DNA of 64,000 bases, taken from Rubrivivax sp. (lineage in GTDB: Bacteria > Pseudomonadota > Gammaproteobacteria > Burkholderiales > Burkholderiaceae_C). Position 1 is the first letter of the stretch. Every line of letters begins with the position of its first letter. Made by a program: the position numbers and the translations under genes. Of this stretch, positions 1-8,860 are shown piece after piece. The notes under the pieces are model-generated. The model was not told the origin of the DNA. It searched no databases and was given only the letters and a program-made list of their open reading frames with translations. Where the stretch lies: contig JADJYX010000001.1 in the NCBI GenBank assembly GCA_016719535.1, forward strand, positions 248,001-312,000. The letters are read 5' to 3'.

Positions 1-331
1 CCGCCAGGTCCTTGGGCTTTTCCAGCACCGGGCCGCTGGTCTGGCGCAGGTTGACGCCCAGCTCGGCGGCGATGATGTGGGACAGCGTGGTCTTGCCCAG
101 CCCCGGCGGGCCGAACAGCAGCACATGGTCCAGCGCCTCGGCGCGGTGCTTGGCCGCGCCGATGAAGATCTCCAGCTGCTCGCGTGCCTTGACCTGGCCG
201 ACATAGTCCTGCAGCTGCTTGGGCCGCAGCGCGCGCTCGATGGCCTCCTCGCCCGGCGAGGCGGGCGCCGCGCTGACCACGCGCCGCGTGCGCGCCGGCT
301 CGGGCAGGAAGTCGTCCGTCTGGATGGCCAT
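1..331 (-). CDS. ruvB: RuvB, Holliday-junction branch-migration ATPase (5' part only)
   Basis: The minus strand from ATG at 331 encodes about 110 N-terminal residues of RuvB, and the gene runs off the left edge. Visible are the typical start MAIQTDDF, the ALRPKQLQDYVGQ segment and the Walker A loop GPPGLGKTTL. RuvB forms hexameric rings that drive Holliday-junction branch migration with RuvA. It points left, the same direction as ruvA at 31742-32319, but 31.4 kb separates them. It is divergent from the DUF2946 gene, with 67 bases between the two starts. Confidence 0.95.
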   Translation of the reverse strand, partial: MAIQTDDFLPEPARTRRVVSAAPASPGEEAIERALRPKQLQDYVGQVKAREQLEIFIGAAKHRAEALDHVLLFGPPGLGKTTLSHIIAAELGVNLRQTSGPVLEKPKDLA

Positions 332-398
332 CCAGTGATTATCGTCGGCGTGAACTGGATCAAGTCGGCGGCGCGCGGCCGCGCCTAGACTGCGCCGC

Positions 399-788
399 GT
401 GTCTGCCCTGCGTCGCCACCACCGCCTGAGCGCCTGGATCGCCATCGTCGCGATGCTGGCCTTCGCGCTGCTGCCGACGATCTCCCGCGCCACCGCGCTG
501 GCCCAGGGCGGCACGGCCTGGGCCGAGGTCTGCACGCCGCTGGGCATGCAGTGGGTCTCGGCCGACGGCGAACGCCTGGGCGGCCCACCCGGCGGCGCCT
601 CGCCGTCGATGGATTCCTGCCACTTCTGCCAGCTGGCCGCGGCCGGAGCGGCCCCCCTGCCCGCGGCGCCGCCGCTGCTGCTGCTGCCCGCGGGCAGCGA
701 GCAGCCGCCGCGGCTGTTCCTGCAGGCCGCGCGCACGCTGCATGCGTGGCGCAGCGCGCAGCCGCGCGCACCCCCCGTCCTCTCCTGA
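399..788 (+). CDS. DUF2946 family small membrane/secreted protein
   Basis: A 129-residue protein from GTG at 399. Residues about 12-30 form a hydrophobic N-terminal segment (signal anchor or signal peptide). It carries the two signatures I associate with DUF2946: CTPLGMQWV, then a Cys-His-Phe-Cys cluster (SCHFC) after a Gly/Pro-rich stretch. The function is unknown. DUF2946 genes often lie beside TonB-dependent copper receptors, and here the next gene is a TonB-dependent receptor 114 bases downstream. The paired Cys/His suggest metal binding, which is inference. An in-frame ATG at 453 would shorten the hydrophobic segment and is less likely. Confidence 0.7.
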   Translation: MSALRRHHRLSAWIAIVAMLAFALLPTISRATALAQGGTAWAEVCTPLGMQWVSADGERLGGPPGGASPSMDSCHFCQLAAAGAAPLPAAPPLLLLPAGSEQPPRLFLQAARTLHAWRSAQPRAPPVLS

Positions 789-888
789 TCCCCCGAGCCT
801 GACCGCCTCCGGCGCCGCAACGACGGCGCGGACGCGGTCCTTCCTTGGCCTGCGCCGCTGCCTGCCTGCCTGCAGGGCCGCGGCGGAT

Positions 889-902
889 CCGGAGCGACTG
901 TC
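889..902 (+). promoter_or_regulatory. Ribosome binding site deciding a TTG start
   Basis: GGAG at 891-894 lies 8 bases before TTG at 903. The first in-frame ATG (933) has no purine-rich sequence at the right distance. This favours TTG 903 as the start of the TonB-dependent receptor. Confidence 0.6.
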
Positions 903-3209
903 TTGAATCCGATCGAACGCGTCGTGCGCGCCATGACGCACCTGAACCTGGGCGCCTGCCTGGCGCTGGCGGGCACCGCCGTGCTGGCCCAGACCGCCGC
1001 CGGCCCGCAGCGCATCGTCGTCACCGGTTCGACCATCGACGACCGCTTCGGCGACGACCTGCGCGAACCTTCGTCCACCGTCAACCTCTCGGGTCGCCGC
1101 GTCGAGTCCGAGCATGCCGAGAACCTGATCCAGGTCCTGAAGGCGATCCCGGGCGTGACCATCGACACCTCCGGCGGCGACGAGCTGAAGATCAAGTTCC
1201 GCGGCGTCGAGAACCAGCGCTACATGGGCGAGAAGCCCGGCGTGGCGATCGTCATCGACGGCGTGCCGGTATTCGAGCGCACCGGCAAGGTCAATATCAA
1301 CCTCGACAACATCCAGAGCATCCGCGTCGTCAAGGGCGGCGCCAGCTATCTGTTCGGCGAGGACGCGCTCGCCGGCGCGGTGATCATCACCACCAAGCGT
1401 GGCGCGGCGCACGCCGGCGGCGCGGTCGAGCTCGACCGCGGCGCCTTCGGCTACCGCCGCCGCCTGGGCCGCCTGGGCTTTGCGTCGGGCCCTTTCAGCG
1501 GGCATGTGCAGGCCTCGGACCGCGCATCGGACGACTGGCACTTCCAGTCCGACTACCAGGCCAGGGCGCTGACCGGCAACCTGCGCTGGACGCCCGACGA
1601 GCGCTCCGACCTCACGCTGGGCATCGAGAAGGAGGACCGCTTCCGCGACAAGCACGGCACCGTGACCGGCGTCACCCAGGCGCTGGAGGATCCGCGCGGA
1701 ACGCTGGGCCGCGACTATGCGCGCCACTTCGACGTCGGGCTGCAGCGCAGCAACCTGACCTGGTCACGCGACCTCTCCGACACCAGCAACCTGCTGGCCC
1801 TGGTCTACGAATATACCGACCACACGGTGTTCTGGAGCGCGCCGCAGCGCTTCACGGCCACCGGTGCGCCGGTCAGCGCCAGCGACGCCTACACCACGCA
1901 CAACGACTACGACCAGCGCCAGCGCGGCGCCAAGGCCGAGTGGCGCGCCACGCTGGGCGGCCTGGCGGTGATGGGCGGCGGCGAGCTCAAGCGCAACCGC
2001 TACCTCAACCTCACCTCGGCCATGGTCGCCTTCCGCAACAGCCCGATGGGTGCCGTCACGCCGCCGGGCATGGTGATGGGCGACGACCGCACCGACGAGA
2101 GCGGCCGCGCGCTGTATGCCGAGGCCAAGTGGTCGCCGCTGCAGTCGCTCACGCTCACCGGCAACCTGCGCCACGACCGCATCGCGCTGGACTACAGCGC
2201 CCGGCCGGTGCCCGGCAACGGCAACCTGGCGATCGACGAGGACCAGTCCTTCTCGGCCACCAGCTGGCGGCTGGGTGCGGCCTGGACGCCGGGCGAGGGC
2301 CGCAGCGTCTTCGGCAATGTGTCGACGGGTTTTCGCATCCCCACCGTCGACCAGCTCTACCGCGGCAGCCAGAACCCCGCCGGCCATGTCGCCAACAACC
2401 CCGACCTGAAGCCCGAGCGCGCGGTCAACCTCGAGCTCGGGCTGCGCCAGCTCGTCAGGCTGGCAGGGCACAGCATTGCCGTCGAGGCCGCGATCTTCCA
2501 GATCGACCGCGACGACTTCATCCTCGACACCAACGGGCAGTACGGCAACGGCGATGCCGCCCACATCGGGCGTTATGAGAATATCGGCGGCGCCCGCTCC
2601 CGCGGGCTGGAACTGGGCCTGCACGGCACCGCCGGCGAGCGCCTCGGCTGGGATGTCGCCTACACCTACCTGGACGCCCGCTTCACGCGCTACGACCGCT
2701 TCAACCTGGCGCTGGGCAACCCGCGCGGCCTGCCGGTGGGCAACGCGCCGGCCTGCCCGGCGGTGCGGCCCAACTGGAACAACTGCTACGCGCTGGTGGC
2801 CTTCGACAACACCGGCAACAGCCTGCCGCGGGTGCCCCGGCACAGCGTCAACCTGCGCGGCAACTGGCAGTTCGCTGCCGGCTGGCGGCTGTGGGGCGAG
2901 GTCGACCACCGCGGCACCGCCTGGGCCGACGAGATCAACCAGGAACAGTGGCCGGGGCGCAGCCTGCTCAACCTGATGCTGGAATACGGCACCCGGGTGC
3001 CGATGCTCGGCAGCCAGGTGCGGCTGAGCGCATTCGTGCGCGTGGACAACGCCACCGACAAGCGCCACTGGACGATCGCGCGCGGCACCAACGACAGCCA
3101 GAGCTACGCCAGCGGCTTCCGCTACGACGGCGCCTATACGGCCGAGGACCTGTCGATCACCGTCGACCCCGGCCGCGTCTGGCGTGCCGGCGTGGCGCTG
3201 CGCTTCTGA
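903..3209 (+). CDS. TonB-dependent outer-membrane receptor
   Basis: A 768-residue receptor with a cleavable signal peptide (hydrophobic GACLALAGTAVLA, then AQ). The plug domain follows (RIVVTGSTI, then VVKGGASYLFGEDALAGAV), then a long beta barrel ending in the aromatic C-terminus VALRF. In the barrel, a FRAP-like box (GFRIPTVDQLY) is followed by a His and NPDLKPE. This is the FRAP/NPNL arrangement seen in haem receptors, though it is not exclusive to them. The start is probably TTG 903. The CobN-like gene begins 18 bases downstream, so co-transcription is likely. The ligand is unknown: haem or another metal-tetrapyrrole fits the neighbour, copper or nickel is possible. Confidence 0.9.
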   Translation: MNPIERVVRAMTHLNLGACLALAGTAVLAQTAAGPQRIVVTGSTIDDRFGDDLREPSSTVNLSGRRVESEHAENLIQVLKAIPGVTIDTSGGDELKIKFRGVENQRYMGEKPGVAIVIDGVPVFERTGKVNINLDNIQSIRVVKGGASYLFGEDALAGAVIITTKRGAAHAGGAVELDRGAFGYRRRLGRLGFASGPFSGHVQASDRASDDWHFQSDYQARALTGNLRWTPDERSDLTLGIEKEDRFRDKHGTVTGVTQALEDPRGTLGRDYARHFDVGLQRSNLTWSRDLSDTSNLLALVYEYTDHTVFWSAPQRFTATGAPVSASDAYTTHNDYDQRQRGAKAEWRATLGGLAVMGGGELKRNRYLNLTSAMVAFRNSPMGAVTPPGMVMGDDRTDESGRALYAEAKWSPLQSLTLTGNLRHDRIALDYSARPVPGNGNLAIDEDQSFSATSWRLGAAWTPGEGRSVFGNVSTGFRIPTVDQLYRGSQNPAGHVANNPDLKPERAVNLELGLRQLVRLAGHSIAVEAAIFQIDRDDFILDTNGQYGNGDAAHIGRYENIGGARSRGLELGLHGTAGERLGWDVAYTYLDARFTRYDRFNLALGNPRGLPVGNAPACPAVRPNWNNCYALVAFDNTGNSLPRVPRHSVNLRGNWQFAAGWRLWGEVDHRGTAWADEINQEQWPGRSLLNLMLEYGTRVPMLGSQVRLSAFVRVDNATDKRHWTIARGTNDSQSYASGFRYDGAYTAEDLSITVDPGRVWRAGVALRF

Positions 3210-3227
3210 TCGCGCGCGGAGCCCCCG

Positions 3228-6200
3228 ATGCACATGTTTCGCAAGTTCGGCCTGCTGGCCCTGTGGGCGGTGCTGTCGCTCCCGGCCGGCCTGGCGCAGG
3301 CCGCCGACAAGGTGGCGGTGCTGTCGACCTCGTTCGTGCTCGAGCGCAAATTCGCGCTGCTGGCCGATGCCGCGCGCGAGCGTGGCGTGGAGCTGGCGTG
3401 GACGCAGGTCGACCGCGACGGCGAGGCCGGCGTGCGGCGCGCGCTCGACGGTGCGCGGCTGGTGCTGCTGGACGCGCCGCGCAGCGACGACCAGGGCCAG
3501 ATCGAGCGCGTGGCCGGCGCCCTGCTGCGCGAGCGTGCGCTGCCCAGCGTCGGCATCCACGTCATGAGCCCGCCGCTGCGGCTGCGCGCGCAGCGGATCG
3601 ACGCCGCACAGGCGCAGCGCATCTTCGACTACTGGGTCGGCGGCACGCGCGCCAACCACGAGCGGCTGGCGCGCTACCTGCAGGCCTGGTTGAGCGGCGC
3701 CGACCTCGCCGCGGTGCCGCCGCCGCTGGAACTGCCCAACGGCGGCATCTACCACCCGGGCTACGCACAGGCCGTCTTCGACGGCCTGCCGCAGTACCTG
3801 GCCTGGTGGCAGGCGCGCAGCGGGCGGGCCTGGCGTGGCCAGCCGGTGGTGGCAATGGAGACCAGCAGCAGCTACCTCGGCGACGGCCAGGCGCGCATGC
3901 TCGACGAGAGCATCGCCGCGCTGGAGAAGGCCGGTGCCGTGCCGATCGTCTTCTACCGCGCCACGCGCACGCAGCGCGCGCGCAGCGATGCCGCTGCCGC
4001 GGCGGCCTCGGGCGCCGGCCGCGGCAGTGGCGGCGGCGCTGGCCGCCCGGCCTGGACGCTGCCGCGTGCCGCCGCCGAACCCGAAACCGGCCCCGGCTTC
4101 CCCAACCCCAAGGCGGCGCAGGCGCAGGCGCTGGCGGTGAACGAACCGCTGATCACGCTCGACGGCCAGGTGCTGCCGCAGGTGCTGATCGTCAACACCT
4201 TCCTCGGCGTCGACCCCGAGGCGCGCAAGGCCTGGCACCAGGCGATGGGCATCCCGGTGATCAACCTCGTGCACTACCGCAGCGGCAACCGCGCCGACTA
4301 CGCCCGCGACCTGGCCGGCATCGGCAGCTTCTACCTGCCCTTCACGCTGACCCAGGCCGAATACATCGGCCTGCAGGACCCGGTGGTGCTGACCGCCAAC
4401 GAGGGCGGCGAGCTTGTGCCGATGCCCGAGCAGATGGACCTGCTGGTGGGCAAGAGCATCAACCTGGCGCGGCTGGCGATGACCGCCAACGCCGACAAGC
4501 GCGTGGCCCTGCTGTTCTGGAACCACCCGCCGGGCGAGAAGAACCAGGGCGCGTCCAACCTCAACGTGCCGCGCTCGATCGAATACCTGGTCGATCGGCT
4601 GCGCGCCGAGGGCTATGCCTTCGACGCGGTGACCGAGGCGCAGGTGATCGCCGCGGTGGCGCAGATGCTGCGCCCGACCTACCGCAGGACCGGCGTGGCC
4701 GAACTGATGCAGACGCCGCACTGGGACTTCCTGCCGCTGGCCAGCTACCAGGCCTGGTGGGCCACGCTGCCGGCCGCCGTGCGCGAGCGCATCGAGCGGC
4801 ACTGGGGCGCGCCCGAGCAGAGCGCGTTCTTCGCGCGCCACCGCGGCGTGCCCGGCTTCGTGGTGCCGCGGCTTCAGCTGGGCCGGCTGGTGGTGATGCC
4901 GCAGACGCAGCGCGGCGAGGCGATGGCCGTGGCCGACGAGAAGAAGCTCTTCCACGACACCCGGCTGCCGCTCAACCACGCCTACCTGGCGCAATACCTG
5001 TGGATCCGCCAGCAGTGGCAGGCGCATGCCATCGTGCATTTCGGCACCCACGGCACGCAGGAATGGACGCCGGGCAAGGAGCGCGGGCTGTGGGCCTGGG
5101 ACGACCCCAACCTGCTGGTCGGCAACGTGCCGGTGGTCTACCCGTATATCGTCGACAACATCGGCGAGGCCCTCCACGTCAAGCGGCGCGGCCGCGGCGT
5201 GATCGTCAGCCACCAGACGCCGGCCTTCTCGCCGGCCGGGCTGTCGGACGACTTCGTGAAGATCAGCGACGCCATCCGCGAATACGGCGCGGTCGACGAA
5301 GGGCTGGTGAAGGACGGCGCGCGCCGGCAGGTCATCGCGCTGGCGGTGAAGATGAACATCCACCGCGACCTGAAGTGGAAGGTCCCGGACCTCGAGCGCG
5401 ACTTCCCGGCCTTCCTGCGCGACATCGAAGACTACCTGGAGGACCTGGGCGCCGCGCAGCAGCCGCTGGGCCTGCACACGCTGGGGCGCGACGCCGAGCG
5501 CATGCACCTGGCCAGCAACGTGATGCAGATGCTGGGCCAGCCGCTGTACGAGCATTTCGGCTTCAGCAGCGCCAAGGCGGTGTTCAAGGGCGACTACAAG
5601 TCCATCCAGCAGACCCGGCCCTACCGCTTCGTCGACGACGTGGTGCTGTCCGACCAGCCCTTGTCCGAACTGCAGGACCAGGCCCTGGTGGCGCTGGCCG
5701 GCAAGGGCCGCCGCTTTGCCGCCGACCTGCGCGCGGCGGTGGAGGTGCAGGCCGTCAGCCGCGGCCTGGCGGCGCGCTGGATCGACCCGTCCTATGGCGG
5801 CGATCCCATCCGCAACCCCGACGCCGTGCCCACCGGCCGCAACCTGTACGGCTTCGACCCCGGGCGTGTGCCCACGCGGGCCGCCTACGCCGCGGGCCAG
5901 CAGGCGCTGGACAACCTGATCCGCAGCTACCAGGCCAGCCACGGCGGCCAGTTTCCCGACAAGCTGGCCTTCACGATGTGGAGCACCGAGACCCTGCGCC
6001 ACCTGGGCATGCTCGAGGCGCAGATCCTGTGGGCGATGGGTGTGCGTCCCACCTGGGACCAGGGCGGCCGCGTCACCGGCCTGGAGGTGGTGCCGCTGGC
6101 CGAGCTGAAGCGCCCGCGCATCGACGCCGTGATCTCGCTCACCGGGCTGTACCGCGACCAGTTTCCCAACGTGATGGAGCGCTTCAACGAGGCCATCGCG

Positions 6201-7418
6201 ATGCTGGCGCGCGCCGACGAACCCGCGGCGCAGAACCCCGTGCGCGCCAACACCCAGCGCATCAAGGCTGCGCTGCTGGCGCGCGGCATCGCCGCCGACG
6301 AGGCCGAGGACTTCGCGCTCACGCGGCTGTTCGGCAACGAGAGCGGCGACTACGGCACCAGGCTGCCCGACGCCACGCTGGCCAGCGACCAGTGGGCCGA
6401 GGGCGACGGCAAGCTGGCGCAGCTGTACCTGTCGCGCATGTCCTGGGCCTACGGCCCCGACACGTCGAAGTGGAGCCGCAAGTTCAGTGACGGCAAGGGG
6501 CAGGAGCTCAACGCCTATGCCGAGCACCTGAAGGGCACGCGCGCCGCGGTGTTCTCGCGCTCGTCCAACCTGCGCGGCCTGCTCGACACCGACCACCCCT
6601 TCGAATACCTGGGCGGCATCTCGATGGCCGTGCAGCACCTCGACGGCACCGCGCCGCAGCTCTACATCAGCAACCTGCGCGACCCGGCCAGAGCCCGGCT
6701 GGAGACCGCCGGCAAGTTTCTGGCCACCGAGCTGCGCGCCGTCTACCAGCACCCGGGGTGGATCACCGAGATGAAGAAGGAGGGCTACAGCGGCACGCTG
6801 CAGATGCTCAATGCGGTGAACAATTTCTGGGGCTGGCAGGTGATGGACCGCGGCGTGGTGCGCGACGACCAGTGGCAGGAATTCCACGACACCTATGTCA
6901 GGGACCGCTACCGGCTCGGCCTGCGCGGCTGGTTCGAGAAGGCCAACCCGACGGCGCTGGCGCAGATGGCCGAACGCATGCTGGAGGCGATCCGCAAGGA
7001 CTACTGGCGTGCCGACGAACAGACGCGGCGCGAGCTCGTCACCACCTGGACCGGCATCGCCGCGCGGCACGACGTGCACACCGGCAACGAGACCTTCAAG
7101 GCCTACGTGAAGGCGCTGGCCACCGGCTATGGCCTGGGTGCGCAGCCGGCGCCGCCGGCCGCCGCGCGCGCCGCGGCCGCGCTGCCGCCGGCCCGCGCCG
7201 CCCGCGCCGAACCGCCGCCGCCCGCGGCCACCCCGCCTGCCCCCACGGTGCGCGGCCAGCAGCTGCGCGAGGTGCCGATGCAGCGCCAGGTGCAGCAGCT
7301 GGTCTGGACCTACGGCGGGCTGATCGCGCTCGTGCTGGCCGCCGGCATCGGCTGGCAGGCCTGGCGCACGCGCCGCGAAGCGCGCCCCCTTCAACCCCCA
7401 TCCGGAGCCCCGGCATGA
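3228..7418 (+). CDS. Periplasmic, membrane-anchored CobN-like chelatase (HmuS type)
   Basis: A 1396-residue member of the CobN/BchH large chelatase family. The family hallmark HFGTHGTQEWTPGKE sits at about residues 603-617. Unlike cytoplasmic CobN, it starts with a Sec signal peptide (LLALWAVLSLPAGLAQA, then AD). It ends with a Pro/Ala-rich linker (about 1300-1345), one membrane span (about 1361-1380) and a short basic tail, so the chelatase body should sit in the periplasm. A low-complexity Ala/Gly insert occupies about 244-300. Porphyromonas gingivalis HmuS, next to the haem receptor HmuR, is the nearest named relative I know by layout. The stop overlaps the next ATG (ATGA). Whether it inserts or removes metal, and from which ring, is open. 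Confidence 0.85.
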   Translation: MHMFRKFGLLALWAVLSLPAGLAQAADKVAVLSTSFVLERKFALLADAARERGVELAWTQVDRDGEAGVRRALDGARLVLLDAPRSDDQGQIERVAGALLRERALPSVGIHVMSPPLRLRAQRIDAAQAQRIFDYWVGGTRANHERLARYLQAWLSGADLAAVPPPLELPNGGIYHPGYAQAVFDGLPQYLAWWQARSGRAWRGQPVVAMETSSSYLGDGQARMLDESIAALEKAGAVPIVFYRATRTQRARSDAAAAAASGAGRGSGGGAGRPAWTLPRAAAEPETGPGFPNPKAAQAQALAVNEPLITLDGQVLPQVLIVNTFLGVDPEARKAWHQAMGIPVINLVHYRSGNRADYARDLAGIGSFYLPFTLTQAEYIGLQDPVVLTANEGGELVPMPEQMDLLVGKSINLARLAMTANADKRVALLFWNHPPGEKNQGASNLNVPRSIEYLVDRLRAEGYAFDAVTEAQVIAAVAQMLRPTYRRTGVAELMQTPHWDFLPLASYQAWWATLPAAVRERIERHWGAPEQSAFFARHRGVPGFVVPRLQLGRLVVMPQTQRGEAMAVADEKKLFHDTRLPLNHAYLAQYLWIRQQWQAHAIVHFGTHGTQEWTPGKERGLWAWDDPNLLVGNVPVVYPYIVDNIGEALHVKRRGRGVIVSHQTPAFSPAGLSDDFVKISDAIREYGAVDEGLVKDGARRQVIALAVKMNIHRDLKWKVPDLERDFPAFLRDIEDYLEDLGAAQQPLGLHTLGRDAERMHLASNVMQMLGQPLYEHFGFSSAKAVFKGDYKSIQQTRPYRFVDDVVLSDQPLSELQDQALVALAGKGRRFAADLRAAVEVQAVSRGLAARWIDPSYGGDPIRNPDAVPTGRNLYGFDPGRVPTRAAYAAGQQALDNLIRSYQASHGGQFPDKLAFTMWSTETLRHLGMLEAQILWAMGVRPTWDQGGRVTGLEVVPLAELKRPRIDAVISLTGLYRDQFPNVMERFNEAIAMLARADEPAAQNPVRANTQRIKAALLARGIAADEAEDFALTRLFGNESGDYGTRLPDATLASDQWAEGDGKLAQLYLSRMSWAYGPDTSKWSRKFSDGKGQELNAYAEHLKGTRAAVFSRSSNLRGLLDTDHPFEYLGGISMAVQHLDGTAPQLYISNLRDPARARLETAGKFLATELRAVYQHPGWITEMKKEGYSGTLQMLNAVNNFWGWQVMDRGVVRDDQWQEFHDTYVRDRYRLGLRGWFEKANPTALAQMAERMLEAIRKDYWRADEQTRRELVTTWTGIAARHDVHTGNETFKAYVKALATGYGLGAQPAPPAAARAAAALPPARAARAEPPPPAATPPAPTVRGQQLREVPMQRQVQQLVWTYGGLIALVLAAGIGWQAWRTRREARPLQPPSGAPA

Positions 7419-7909
7419 ATGCCCTCGAAGCCTTCCTCTACGAAATTTCCAAGTTCTTCCTCATGCCGGTGCTGGTGGTGCTGTGCGCGATGTTCCTGTT
7501 CGCGCTCTTCGCGCTGGGCACGCTGCTGTTCGACCTCGCCCTGCGCAAGCTGCGAGGGCATGCGCGCCAGCCGCTGCGGCAGTACCGCCAGCGCCACCCG
7601 CAGGCCAATGCCGAGGCGGTGGAGCTGCACCTGCTCAAGCTGCTCGAGCCGCTGCGCATCACCAGCCGGGTGGCGCCGATGCTGGGCCTGGTGGCGACCA
7701 TGATCCCGATGGGGCCGGCGCTGGTGGCGGTGTCCGCGGGCAACGCGCAGGGCATCGCGCAGAATCTGGTGGTGGCCTTCGCGGCGGTGATCGTGGCGCT
7801 GATGGCCGCGGCCATCACCTACACCGTGCTGTCGGTGCGGCGGCGCTGGCTGCTGGCCGAGCTCAATCAGCTGCTGCACGGCGCCACCGCGGGGGTGGTG
7901 CATGGCTGA
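7415..7909 (+). CDS. MotA/TolQ/ExbB-family proton-channel protein
   Basis: A 164-residue integral membrane protein. It has one N-terminal span (FFLMPVLVVLCAMFLFALFA) and two later ones around APMLGLVATMIPMGPAL and NLVVAFAAVIVALMAAAITY. The Gly/Pro-rich LGLVATMIPMGPAL segment is typical of the ExbB/TolQ third helix region. It starts within the stop of the CobN-like gene and overlaps the next gene by 8 bases, so it belongs to the same operon. Such proteins couple proton flow to work across the envelope. Here it probably pairs with the following DUF2149 protein to energise the receptor or the anchored chelatase-like protein, which is inference. Confidence 0.85.
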   Translation: MNALEAFLYEISKFFLMPVLVVLCAMFLFALFALGTLLFDLALRKLRGHARQPLRQYRQRHPQANAEAVELHLLKLLEPLRITSRVAPMLGLVATMIPMGPALVAVSAGNAQGIAQNLVVAFAAVIVALMAAAITYTVLSVRRRWLLAELNQLLHGATAGVVHG

Positions 7910-8258
7910 CCGTCTGCTGGCCGGCATCCTCGACGACGACGATGGCGATGACCCGATCCTGTCGGTCGTCAACCTCATCGACGTCTTCCTCGTCGTCATC
8001 GCGGTGCTGCTGATCGCGGTGCTGGAAAATCCGCTCAGCCCCTTGCAGACGCAGGATGCGGTCGTCATCAAGAATCCGGGCCAGCCGCAGATGGAGATGC
8101 TGGTGAAGAAGGGCAACGAGCTCAGGCACTACAAGGCCAGCGGCCAGATCGGCGAAGGCCAGGGCCAGAAGGCCGGCACGGCCTACCGGCTGAAGGACGG
8201 CAGCATGGTCTATGTGCCCGAGGCCGAAGCCGCGGCCAGCGCCGCGCCAAGGCCTTGA
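7902..8258 (+). CDS. DUF2149 protein, ExbD-like topology
   Basis: A 118-residue protein with the DUF2149 pattern: an acidic N-terminus, DPILSVVNLIDVFLVVIAVL forming one span, and the C-terminal GTAYRLKDGSMVYVPE. One N-terminal span followed by a periplasmic domain is the layout of ExbD/TolR, although sequence similarity is not obvious. The Asp residues at the start of the span could take part in proton transfer, which is inference. It overlaps the ExbB-like gene by 8 bases. In Bacteroidetes hmu loci a similar ExbB-like/DUF2149 pair accompanies HmuS. Confidence 0.8.
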   Translation: MADRLLAGILDDDDGDDPILSVVNLIDVFLVVIAVLLIAVLENPLSPLQTQDAVVIKNPGQPQMEMLVKKGNELRHYKASGQIGEGQGQKAGTAYRLKDGSMVYVPEAEAAASAAPRP

Positions 8259-8344
8259 TGCGCGCCGGCGATCGAGGCCATCGGGCGCCACGCCCCCGCA
8301 GACAACCCCGGCCGCGATGCGGCCATGACCGAAGGAGAATTCCC

Positions 8345-8818
8345 ATGATCAAGTCCGGCACCCGCCGCATCGTCGCCGCCACGGCGCTCGCCCTGTGCAG
8401 CTCGGCCGTCTTCGCCCAGACCACCGTCAAGGACGCCTGGGTGCGCGGCACCGTCGCGCAGCAGAAGGCCACCGGCCTGTTTGCCCAGATCACCTCCGCG
8501 CAGGGCGGCAAGCTGGTCTCGGCCAGCTCGCCGGTAGCCGGCCTCGTGGAGATCCACGAGATGGCGATGGACGGCAGCGTGATGAAGATGCGCGCGCTGC
8601 CCGCCGGGCTGGACCTGCCCGCCGGCAAGACGGTGGACCTCAAGCCCGGTGGCTACCACGTCATGCTGATGGACCTGAAGCAGCAGGTGAAGGACGGCGA
8701 CACCGTGCCCGTCACGCTGGTCATCGAGGGCAGGGACGGCAGGAAGGAGACGCTGGAGCTCAAGGCCCCGGTGCGGCCGCTCAATGCGTCGGCTCCGATG
8801 CAGGGGCACAAGCACTGA
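8345..8818 (+). CDS. PCu(A)C-type periplasmic copper chaperone
   Basis: A 157-residue protein from ATG 8345, preceded by GGAGA at 8334-8338. The signal peptide ends near residue 24 (SSAVFA, then QT). The PCu(A)C copper site is present: His71 and Met82 (H-x10-M), then His105-x-Met107 in the GGYHVMLM motif. The family binds periplasmic Cu(I) and delivers it to the CuA site of cytochrome c oxidase or to other targets. It lies 86 bases after the DUF2149 gene, close enough to be co-expressed. With DUF2946 at the other end, it gives the operon a copper flavour. The C-terminus is His-rich (GHKH). Confidence 0.9.
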   Translation: MIKSGTRRIVAATALALCSSAVFAQTTVKDAWVRGTVAQQKATGLFAQITSAQGGKLVSASSPVAGLVEIHEMAMDGSVMKMRALPAGLDLPAGKTVDLKPGGYHVMLMDLKQQVKDGDTVPVTLVIEGRDGRKETLELKAPVRPLNASAPMQGHKH

Positions 8819-8850
8819 CGCGCACTGACGCGAACTGACGCGCACTGACG
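8811..8850. repeat. Four tandem copies of a 10-bp unit
   Basis: Four consecutive 10-base units, consensus CGCACTGACG, run from 8811 to 8850. The first overlaps the stop codon of the copper chaperone. The third has one change (GA for GC). The array separates that gene from the convergent alpha/beta hydrolase. Confidence 0.85.
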
Positions 8851-8860
8851 CGCGGCCCTA

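Noticed and set aside
332..398. Fur-type operator near TGATTATC in the ruvB/DUF2946 gap
   Set aside because: Only one AT-rich half is present with no matching second half.
789..902. Cobalamin riboswitch before the TonB receptor and CobN-like gene
   Set aside because: Only 114 bases are available and no B12-box or typical helix pattern could be found.
1764..7394. Very long minus-strand open frame opposite the TonB and CobN genes
   Set aside because: Its His/Val/Ala/Arg-rich composition is typical of the antisense frame of a high-GC gene, and the plus strand has clear domain matches.
3228..7418. Cytoplasmic cobaltochelatase CobN for cobalamin synthesis
   Set aside because: It has a signal peptide and C-terminal membrane anchor, no CobS/CobT or other cob genes nearby, and a TonB receptor and ExbB-like partner instead.
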